From NCBI GenBank assembly GCA_914767885.1, contig CAJZBQ010000061.1, positions 62,001-126,000 on the forward strand: a stretch of 64,000 bases of DNA. The letters are read 5' to 3'. Position 1 is the stretch's first letter. Every line of letters starts with the position of its first letter. The translations under genes and the position numbers were made by a program. Positions 11,534 through 23,500 of the stretch are shown here, one piece after another. Source of the DNA: Blepharisma stoltei. Taxonomy: Eukaryota > Ciliophora > Heterotrichea > Heterotrichida > Blepharismidae. The notes under the pieces were generated by a model, which saw only the letters and a list, made by a program, of their open reading frames with translations, did not search any database and was not told where the DNA came from.

Positions 11534-14500
11534 TTATTTTTCAACTTTTGAAACTTGAGTTTTATATGGGTGAACGCTTCGTTTTACAATCCCTGCTTTG
11601 GTAAGCTTATGATGGATAATCCCAAACAAAGTCCTTGCAAAAATGGCTACTGAAGCAAATGATTGAATTCCCATAATAGCTATCACAATTGCTACAATTC
11701 CATTTTCAATAGTTGAAACAATATCCTGGTCTAAATTAAATAAATAAACTGAGGATGAGCTCATTATCAAAAAAATTGAGATTTCAGTCAATAAATTACA
11801 TACTTGCAAAATTGAGTCTTCAAATGGCCAAAAGAAAATTAAATGCAAAATGGTCATCATAGAAAGAACGACGTTAATAGTCACTTCTGTTTGTGGATAA
11901 TCTCTTAAGAAGACTAAATTTATTATATAAATAAATCTTCTTATAAAGAACACAAAGTAATATTGTGTTGCAAGTAGCCCACGATCAGTTCGAAATTCAT
12001 AAAAAAATGAGCTGAATAGATCTGTAAATGTTTTTTCTCGTGATTGGATCCGATTTTTATTTTTATAAGAAAACCAAAAATATGCTGGTGGGGTAACAAC
12101 TAATAGAACATAAACAGCTGAGCAAATAATAAAATTTGTTATTTGAGTGATATAACTCAGGCAATTCTGTGGATTGGTCTATTCCATCTTCTCAGTGAAT
12201 TACTGTTGGCAGTCTTAAATATTTTGAATAATAAAAAAGTTTAATTATTATTATTTAAAACTTATTCTAGATGATAAGGGAGATTTTACTAATAGCTAGC
12301 AACTGCAGGACGCTACTTATATTGCTAAAGCCAAGCGTTATAAGTCCAACACTTGCAGCTGCTCCCAGCTCTAGATAGCATTGTATCCAAAATCTTAAAT
12401 AAAAGGCAAATTGATAAGCCTTAACTGTTTTCACAAATTTCTTCCCTACCCACCTGAATGAGCATCGCGAAAAGAAGAAAAAAATTGGAAAAACTGATAG
12501 AGAAGTCAATATTAAAGTATAGCCCGTTCCCGGCTATAGATCGGGCTTAGCCCGATCTTTGCCGGGAAACTCGGGGGGTTGTCTCAGTCACTTTGAGGTG
12601 ACGAGTCAACTCCCTGAGGTGACGAGTCAACTCCCTGAGGTGACGAGTCAACTCCCTGAGGTGACGAGTCAACTCCCTGAGGTGACGAGTCAACTCCCTG
12701 AGGTGACGAGTCAACTCCCTGAGGTGACGAGTCAACTCCCTGAGGTGACGAGTCAACTCCCTGAGGTGACGAGTCAACTCCCTGAGGTGACGAGTCAACT
12801 CCCTGAGGTGACGAGTCAACTCCCTGAGGTGACGAGTCAACTCCCTGAGGTGACGAGTCAACTCCCTGAGGTGACGAGTCAACTCCCTGAGTTGGCAAAT
12901 AGCCGCTATTGGTGATTTGCCAACTCGGGGAGTTGACTCGTCACCTCAAAGTGACTGAGACAACCCCCCGAGTTTCCTGGCAAAGATCGGGCTAAGCCCG
13001 ATCTATAGCCGGGAACGGACTATAAAATCATTTCCTGTAGTTATTAATATCAGATCAGTGTCAAACCCAAAATTCTTTGCTTGAGAGTAAGGAGTATTTC
13101 CTTCATTTTTATCAATGACATACTTAAAAACATTTGGAAATAAATTAAAAGAATTCAAATTGTTCAAAAAACTGCTCATTTTGCTAGAAAAAGGGATTCC
13201 TGATAAAGTCAAGTAGCTATCTCCTAGAAAATAAAGACTCAAAAATTTTTTATTTAATATAATAATTTATAATTTAAAGTTTTGTATACAGGTAGAGCTT
13301 CCCACTTTAAGAGTAGCCTTAGAAATTTGCCTCAAAAATGTCATGATATAGTTAAAAGAAAGGAAAATATAATAGTATATAAGGATGCATAGAACATTAT
13401 AAAAAAGATTTTAACAGTATTTTTGGGCTTTTATTTTTTAGTTAAGCTAAAAGTGATATTCCCAGCATTAATTTTTTTTTCTATAAAAATGATTATTTTG
13501 CGTTGACTGAAGAGTAAGAATTTGCAAACTATTCATCATACTTCATAGAGAACTTGGATTTGGATTCACAACAGATAAAGCAACAGCTCCAGAAATAGCA
13601 GTTTGGGCACTAGCTGTAGCTTGAGAAGTGACTGCCGCAATGGCTGGAGAATAAGGTGCAGGATCATAAGAGTTCAAGGATATTGAGATTTCTGATGAAT
13701 TTAAGACCCCATTAGAAGCTGACCTCATTTCGGTTAAATTTAAAAACTCAAGAGTAGCTATAGTGCCTTTAGATATTTCTTCTGATATTATTAAAGATAT
13801 ATAGTAACAAGTGTTATTAAGCTGCTCTAGTTTGCATGAAATTTTACCTTGCTTTGCAATTGTTATAGTAAAATCATTTAGAGTAAGGCTCTCACTCCCC
13901 CCCCCTCCGTGAGCGAACAAAAAAAATTTTGTTCGCTCACGGAGGGGGGGTTAATTTTTTTTTTTAAAAAAAATTTATATATAAATTTTATAAAAAATAT
14001 TTTTTTCGAAATTTAAAAAAATCCTAATTTGCAAAAATTGGGAAGCAAATATTAATTTAATTTGCAAAATTTATGTTTTAAAACGCAATTTGTTTAAAAT
14101 TAAACAGAATTAGCTCTAGATTTCATTATACTAATTATCACTTATATATCCAAATTTTTTTCCATTAAAAATTTTTTCTATTAAAAAAATTTTTGTTCAC
14201 TCACGGAGGGTGGGTTTTTTGGTCAAAAAATGGCGATTTTTCTAATGGTTTTGTTCGCTCACGGAGGGGGGGGGGGAGTCAGCAAGATTGTCTGAAAAAG
14301 TGAGATAAAGAGAATTGTCAGATAAAACGGAAACTTTCACTGAAAAATTAACTAAATTCCCCCTTTAAATTGGAATGAATGATGGAAAATTTAAATTCCT
14401 GATAGCTTGTTCAACTTTAAAACAAATATACAATTAGAATACTATTTGAACAAGACCCTAAATTTTATTAATTATTTTCATAAAAAATTTTATATTTAAT

Positions 14501-17500
14501 TTTGTAAATTGAACAGATTTTTTGATCTACTTTAAAATGGGGGAGTAAAGTACAATTTTTCGTGCCATTGTAGCCTAGATCACAATAGCATAGATTATTC
14601 TTTAACCTTGCGTTTTCTACACAAGCAGTGCAGTTAGTAAGAGACTCACAACTAATACAGTAGCTTGGACACGAGTATAAAATTCCATCAGGACCTCTGA
14701 ATCCTCCAGCTTCCAGAGGAATGCATGTATTATTAGTGGAAGTGTCAAGGACATAATTTACATCACAAATGCATGAGTCAGGGTTAATCGCTTTTTCTTT
14801 ACAAGTTGTGCAGCCAGAAGCAGAATAATCAGTGCAGACGTCACATAATGAATTGCTACAAAGTGAGCAAGTAGGTTTCCAGTCCCTGCAGTTTTTTTTG
14901 CATTTCGTATTACACTGATAGCATATATTATAAGCAGGGCCGCTCCAATATTGATTTATTTTACAATTAGGGATACAGATTTGACTGATAGGACAAGCAC
15001 TGCAGGCTTCAGTACAAGAGGTAGTCGATAGGCTTGATACTGATTTGGCAATATTAAACATCTGAATACTATACATAAAGCCTTGATAGAAATTATAAAT
15101 AGATGATGCACTTACTTGAGCTCCTATAGTCATTGTAGTATGAGGACCAGCATCACTAAAAACTCCATATCCTGTCAAACTAGGAGAATAAGATATACCA
15201 TTTATAGAGCAAGACAATGTATTATAGCCACCAGAAGCAGTCTCCAATGTAAATGCTAAATGGCTCCATTCATAAATTTTAAGTGATGCTTCACATATAT
15301 GAAAAATTGGAGATAAGCCTAAAGAGCTTGAAATTATAGGCTTGCTGTCCATTATCGATATATAGTAAAGCGTTGAATAATCATTAGAAATGTTATACTT
15401 TAATTATTATATATATAATTTTCATATTAAAGCTAATTTTCTATTCCTTTAATTTAAATAAATTTCATTAGATTTATATATTAGCATATGTTTTGACAAT
15501 ATAGCAGAGTATGGGCTCTCAATGTTTAGCCATATAGAAATTGTAAAGGTAGGGGCAATCACAAGTCTTGGCAATGTATAATTTGAATACTCAGGCAGTC
15601 TTAAAACTGAGGATTGTCCATTAAATCAAAATCCTCTTAAATAAGCTGGAATTGGATCATCAGCTTCATAATCAGGATAAAATTGCTTTGTTGACCCAGT
15701 AACGACTGGTATTAGGCTTGCTTTATCATATATGACTCCATTGGTGCATAAATTTATCTGCAATTTACATATAGGAATTTTACAAATTTTTTTCTTTAAG
15801 ATTTCAATTTTCCGATATATTGTCTGTAAAAATAATTTGACTCCATTCAGTGTATTTAAATCTAAGTCAAATATTTTTTCTTGAACCAGCACACATCCAC
15901 TTGGAGTTGAAGAATACCCTGACGGACAGCTGGACCCACAAATTCCTGACGCCATATAATAGCCATCAGCGCATGTCAAGCAGTCTAAATAATTCCAAGA
16001 TGTGCAGGTTTTACAAGAAGAATCACAAGCTTCGCAATTTTCAGTACCAGAATTTCAGTAATACCCATCATCACATTTACAGGTTGTGCCTACTAAATTT
16101 GCATATGTTTTGCAAGTAATGCAGGTATTTGTATAATTATCGCATATTTTGCATATGATATCTTGGCAAAGGTTACAAGTGTTATCTTTTCTAACGCAGC
16201 CAACAGTTGAGCATCCAGACAAGCATGAATCGCAGATAATACCATTTCAGTATTTGTCTATAAGACAATTATCTAATTCTGTCGACAAAATATTTTTATC
16301 TTGCTGAGTATGCCGATTTCTTTGAATATGAAAGGGTGAATTTTTTATTATAATTTAGAAATTCTAGAGCTTTAATTAATAATTAATTTAAATAAGAATA
16401 TTATATTTAAAAAAATTCTCTCTTTTAACCAAATAGTTAATTATTTTAAAAAATGGATCATTATTTGTTTTTGAATTAAGAGTAAGCAAGTATTAGAATT
16501 ATCAATTGGGCATAATGAGCACCCGCTGCAAGAGCTTGACGCTAAAGGACTGGCTGTAATTGTATTATAGATTTTCAGATCCCATAGAAACCCATTAAAA
16601 AATGATGTTAAAGTTGTAGAATCAAGGTAACTTGCTCCAATCAAATTGAAAAAAGAACTTTCTAAATCATTTAGCCAACTTGCATGCAAATCGCTTGATG
16701 TATCAGTATTTAGATTTGCAGTAAGCTTAACTATTTGCTAACTCTTAATTAATATTCCATTAAAAAATAATCCAACTGCAAATTACTTCCCCTCCGTGAG
16801 CGAGCAAAATCATTTTTAAATCCCTCTTTAAAAGATAAGAATAAAGAATCTTTAAATATAACGACTATAGGCATCAAATATCCTTATGGATTATGAATTA
16901 GCCAATAAGTGCCTTTTTTGCTTCTTTCCACTGCGATAATTAATTTTACATTCTCTTTCAATTATTGGGTAGAGCTCTGTTTTTAGGATGTCAATAGTGT
17001 CTTAATTTTTATATGAATTTTTCATATAAAATTTATAATTATTAATAATTTTTAGAAAAATACTTTCTTATAGATATGGAGTGAGGAGTTGTACTAATGT
17101 CAGACAGAGCTGAAATAAAATTTCATTGAGAAAGAGTAGTCTCCAATGAGGCAAGAGCACTTGTATAAGTAATTGTAGTGGATTCTTGAAGAGTCAGAGT
17201 AAGTGAAGGAAATTTATTTACTAGTTCAAGACTTACATATTTTGTAAATGCTTTACTATAAATGTAGTGTCGTTCGAATTTCTGTTTCTCGATCAAAAAT
17301 AAATCTTTTAAAATTTTGTCTTCAGGCTTGACTCGCCAATAAAGCTTATCTCGGTAATAATGGAGCATTAAACCTAGCCGTGTGGAGTACTGGAGTCATC
17401 CAAATAAGAAAAAAAAGTTTAAGAAATGCGCCATCAACCCAGGAGGTGAAGACTGGGACCTTTAACATGCCTTACACTCAACTAGTTGCATGCAAGATCT

Positions 17501-20500
17501 GGAAGGACTGAAGATGGCCGACCATCAATAGTTACCTGACACATTGTGAGTGAGATAACTTGCTACAAGGAGGGAAGCCCAGTGGGCTTGATGTCAAACC
17601 TATTTAAGTAAATGAATGCTCCACTATTAATTTGTTTAGAAAAAATAACCCCAGTCCCAGATATTGGTTTTATCCAAGTAGAAATAATGAATTTAGGAGC
17701 CAATGTAAGCAATGATGAAGCTGTGCCTGTATAAGGAGGTAACTGCATATAAGCTGATCCAGAAAAGTAATATCCTCTATAAATAGCTGCTATTGGATCA
17801 GTTGCATCATAAGTAGGGTAAAATTTGTTATCTTTACCTGTGAGAACTGGGATACTTGAAGCTAAATCTAGCACAATATCTTTTATTTGGTGTGGCATTA
17901 AATTAAATACTAAAAAGGCTGTATAAGTAGGATCAGCATCACAATTGTTACCATTTATAACATATCCAGTAGGGCAAAATGAAATACATAAAGACTGAAT
18001 TAAATAATGGCCTGCTATGCATGTAAGACAGCCATCAATTTTAAGAGTAGAACAAGTAGCACACACTGCATTACAGAGCTCACAGGATTGGGTGCTTGAG
18101 ATTCATATGTCACGAGCATGGCTATAGCTCCCTTGGTAGCTTAATTTTATGTTCAAATTAATTAGCATGCCAAAATGTTGGACTTGTCAGATTATTTATG
18201 ATTTTTATCGAAAATATTGCCAAATCATACTAATGCAAAAGAAATGCTATTCTAGGCAATATTGCATTAGTAAGGCACATACAGTGGTCTACAGGCTTAT
18301 AAGCATTTGTAATGCAGCTTGTACATTCACCTGAAAAAGTAGTGCACGAGTAACATTCTTTGTCCCTGCAAAGTCTACAAGATAAATTACTGACACACCC
18401 TTGGCTGCAGCCTGCCAAGCAAACAGTGCAGCTATCTGGGTATTCATTTACAGCGCAATTACTTAAGCATTGATTATTTGCAGGGCAAACTGAGCATCCA
18501 CCACCACAAGAAGTAGAATAATCATCAGATTGATGACTATAGGAGCTATAAATATTAACTCTTGCTAAAAACCCATATAATCCTAAAGTCCCAGAGGTTT
18601 CGTCATTTCCAATATATAAAATTCCTGTATTAGTATCTTTAAAGTAAATTAGAGATGACGTTGTGGTAACAGCAAATGCCGCTGTATTGATATAGAGAGA
18701 CAACTTCGTCTTGCCATCGTTTTGGACCTGCCCTGTAAAGCTTAAAAAGTTCCAACTACTTATTATGTTTGTTGGAGTAGTTAAAGTGAGAGATGATGAA
18801 TCAGAAAAGGTTACTGAAAGCAAAGGATATCCTGAGGAGACTATTGATATTTTTAGGATATCGCTCAAAGTATATTTAGTCAATAGAACTCCAGCTGAAA
18901 GTGGCTTTGCCCACAGGGAAATAGTGAAGGATGGTGCTATTACGACAGTGGAATATAAATAATTGCTTTGATAAAAATAGTAGCCTCTTTTATAAGAAGG
19001 AATAGGATCCTTTGCATCTAAATTCCAATCAGGATAAATATTTGTATTCACAGAGCCTACATTAAACCCAGAAACTGTATCAAGACGTACTTGGTCAGTC
19101 AAGTCTAGACCAATCCCTAAATCTGATGACCAATCGCAAGCTTTTCCTGCAGAATTTGTACTATAGCCAGATGGGCATTCAACTAAGCACTGCCCAGTTG
19201 GTGCAAAGAAATAATACCCTGAAAAGCATGCTGTGCATTTTACATAAGTTAAACCTGTACATTGAGAGCAACCAGAAGAGCATTGATCACAGGAAAGCCC
19301 ATCAGCAGAAGTTGTATAGCCAGGATTACATACACAAGGAGTTCCACTAGCATTAGAAACGCATTGGGTGCATTTTCCTGAGCCAAATCCAGAACAAATA
19401 GAGCATAATAAATCATCACAAATATTGCATATAGATGACCTGACACAGCCTTTACTACAGGAATTGCAGGCTGTATAAGTAGTCCCATCATAATAATGAG
19501 ATAAATCACAAGACCATAAACAAGCATAGCCAGAGCCACAAATAGCACTAATATAGCTTGAAAAATCATTAATTGGAGAATTTCATAGCTGAAAAGCATT
19601 GATAACCCCTACAAAGCCTGAAGAGCTGCTTTTCCCGATCATTAAATTTGTGGTAGCAAGGTCTCTAAACACATAATTTAAAATAAGTGTATTTGCAACT
19701 GAAACACCATTGAGATAAATATTGAGATTTGTGACACTAGAAGTGTATTCAAAGGTGACTGATAAATAGTTCCAATTAGTTAGAGTAGACCCTGAAGATA
19801 AACTTTTAGTAGACACTGTTTGTGTAGGGTCTTCCATTTTAGCACTTATATCTCCTGTAGAATGTAAAACAAGTTGCTGGCTTTCTTTTTCAAGCCAATC
19901 TCCATCAGTGATTACATAAAGTCAAGCTCCTATAGAAAAACTATGTGAAAACAAAAAGTTAGCTGACGACAATAAGTACATGCTTCCATCAAAATATAAG
20001 CCTCGCTTATATGCAGGAATCGGGTCAATTGATTCAGGAGTATTAAAAAATTGAAAAGATGATGTACTTGTTCCTGTTGCAAAAATCCCATAAGAGCCTT
20101 GAAAGTCTATATTGAAAGATTGATCTATCACAGGGGTTGAGACTGGTGAACAAGGAGATCCAAATCCATAAGGACAACCATTTAAGCAGACGTTCCCAAC
20201 CAGTTGAGAGCTTCCTGAGCAAAGAGAGCATTCAAAATAAGTTGTTTTTATACAAGTAGAGCATAAGGCATCACAGATTTCGCATGTTTGAGATGAAGCT
20301 ACCCAAAAAGCATTAGTACCGCAAGTGCAGCCTCCAGTCCCATCAGCAACAGCATTTGCAATGCAAGTCAAGCATGAATTTGTCCCAGAAAACTCTGTGC
20401 AGGTGGCGCATTCTTTGGTCTTGCAGAGTCTGCAAGTGTCAGCATTTCTACACCCTTTACTGCAGCTTGCTATACAATTTGTGCAGCCAGAGCCATTATA

Positions 20501-23500
20501 GTATTGGGATAAAGAGCAGTTATCAGGGCAACTTAAGTCAGCTGGACACTTTGTGCAGCTACCTGAGCATCCAACTGTCTGATAATCGTCTAAAGCATGG
20601 CCACTTTGGGTACAAATTTTAAGAGTTCATAGAAATCCTGTAAATGCTAAACTAGAATCCCCAATTTGCATAATTCCTGATTGACTGTCTAAAAGGTAAA
20701 GTGGAGTAGCTGTAGTAGAGGAGACTTGATTGGTTCCATCAATATAAGAACTTACCGTTGTTGTCCCATCAGCATTAATTATGCAGTCAAATGAAACAAA
20801 AAATCAGTTGTTAAGCACACTTGAAGATCCGGTAACTGATATAATGGTTGATGAATCTGATAGAAGAAGTGAAATATTTGGCTGTCCTGAAGCCAAAATA
20901 TATATAAGTCATTGAGTTGCCGATACAAACTTAGAAATAATCTGGCCAGATGTTGTAGCTTTTATTCATATAGAAATTGAAAAGGAAGGAGCAAGCATAA
21001 AATTTGTTTTTATATAGCTATCAGAATTAAAATAGTATCCTCTCAAATAAGAAGGATAAGGATCATTTGGGTCATAGTTTGAATATGAATTAGCATTTGA
21101 AGCCCCAACAGTTATCCCAGAAATGGTACCTAGCAAGATACTATTAGATAAATCTAGCGAATAAGTTGCAATAGAAAGATCACAGTTTTTTGTACCTGAA
21201 TTTTGTGTGTATCCTGATGGACACTCTGGTAAGCACTGAATATTAAGAAAATAATGCCCAGTTAAACAGGCTGTACACTGGTAGTATCCACCTCCAGTGC
21301 AGGTTTGGCAGTTTGCTGGGCATGCAACGCACGAAAATCCATCATTTGAAGTTCTAAACCCTGAGTCACAAACACAATTTATTGGGTTTTTTGAAGCATT
21401 GGATACACAATTATTGCATTTTCCTGAGCCAAAACCTGCACAGATAGAGCATAATAGATCGTCACAGATATTACATGTATTAGCTCTGATACATCCTGTG
21501 CTGCAGGAATTACAAGCAGAGCAAGAAGCACCGTTTTTATAGGTAGAGATCCCACATGTCGATAAACAAGAAGCTCCTAGCCCTGATCCACAAAACGTAA
21601 AGCCATTGATAATAGCTGAAAACCCTGTAATCCGAGTATTTCACAGCTGAAAATAATAAATAAACCCTACAAACCCAGAGCTACTACTTTTTCCTAGCTG
21701 CAGATTGGTTGATGCTTGGTCCCTATATATTCTGCCAGAGATAGTAGTCGACCCTGCTGAAACTCCGTTTATATACAGAATAATAGGCGAAGCATTTGAT
21801 GTATAATATAAAGTAAAAGACACATAAGCCCAGCCAGTGAATGAGGAGCTTGGGGATAAAGTTCGTGTAGATGTTGCTTGTGCAGTGTCTTCCATTAAAG
21901 CTGTTATAGCGCCTGTTGATGAAACTGTTAGCCTTGTTTGTTTTTGCAATAAATCTCCATTAGTAGCTACATAAATCCATGCACCAATAGAAAAACTATG
22001 AGAAAGATAGACAGAAACTGAAGATAATAAATACATGTTTCCATCAAAATATAGTCCTCTTGCATAGGCAGGGACAGGATCTACAGTCTCAGGGGTATTA
22101 AAAAATTGATAAGAACTTGAGTCTGCTCCTGTAGTAAAAATCCCATAAGATCCTTGGAAATCAGTGTCGAATAATTGATCAATCACTGGTGTTGACACTG
22201 AAGAACAAGAAGTTCCATAGCCATATGGACAATCATTTAAACAAGTACTGTCTACTAATTGTTTCCCTGTATCGCAAGTAGTGCACTCAAAATAAGTAGT
22301 TTGCTTACATACAGAACAAATTGCATCACAAAAGTCACAAGTCGCTGTACTAGAATGCCAAAAAGCATTTGTCTTGCATTGGCACCCATCAGACCCATCA
22401 CTTTCTGCATTTGTAATGCAGCTTGAGCAAGATCCAGAAAAAGAAGTACATTCATAGCACTGTTTTGTCTTACAAAGTCCGCAAGTATCTGTATATCTGC
22501 ATCCTTTTGTGCAAGATCCCATACAATTAGCGCAAGAAGAGCCGTCATAATATTGCAATAACGGACAAGAGTTAGGACAATTATGATCGCTAGGACAGCT
22601 TGTGCAAGGAGAAGTGCAGCTTGATGTTGTATAGTCGCTGTACTGTAAGTTTTCGACGTTATAAATATTTAAGTCATATAAAAATCCAGTAAATCCACTG
22701 CTTAAGGTAGATTTTGTCCCAGTATAAAGAGTGCCTGAACTGCGATCCTGAAAATAAGCAGCATTTGACGAGGAGCCTGAATCTGTTGCAAGAGAATTAA
22801 AATATGAGTTTATTGTTGTTATGTAACTTGTGTCGATTTTTCCTGTAAATGCGATAAAGTTTCAACTATTCAGTGCAGAATGGGATAAAGTTACTGAAAA
22901 GGATGATGAGTCGCTCAAAGTGATGGAGAGCTTTGGGTATCCAGACCCATTTAAAATTTCTAACTCTAATTATATAAGCAATAATTTTTCACTATGGATT
23001 TTACTGAAGCAAATCACAGTTAATAAAAAATTCTTAAAAATACAGTTTTTTTTATAAATTAAATATATAATGTAATTTAATTACTCTTAATTTTTTTAAT
23101 AAAATAGAATTTGTGATAAATAAATTTATAGAAAATGGCAAAAAAAGTTATCGATATTGAACTGAATTAAGCAAAATATTTCAATCCCAGAAATTGTTTT
23201 CGAGACAATAGTTCCAGCCCCAGTTGGATATACTCATATTGAAACAGTAAAATAAGGCCCAATCACGGTATTAGTCGACAGATAGTAACTACCACTGAAA
23301 TAGTAGCCTCTTACTCTTCCTCCTTTAATAATGAGGAAAATGATAGCAAAATACCTATTTTGGAGAAATTAACCATTAAAGAGTAAGCAATATTTTTAAT
23401 ATAATTTGCTCAATTGCAAATTTTATAAAGATGTCTTAATAATTATGCTATAAGACAGTTTACAATTTTAAAATAAATATTTAGTATGCACCAGTTTACG

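Noticed and set aside
12597-12890. CRISPR-like array of regular repeats
   Set aside because: The repeats are head-to-tail with no spacers, lie in the loop of a eukaryotic foldback IES, and there are no cas genes.
12547-12915. Three overlapping ORFs of 104-118 codons in the minisatellite
   Set aside because: A 21-bp repeat without stops is open in several frames on both strands; the peptides are simple repeats and the DNA is an IES.
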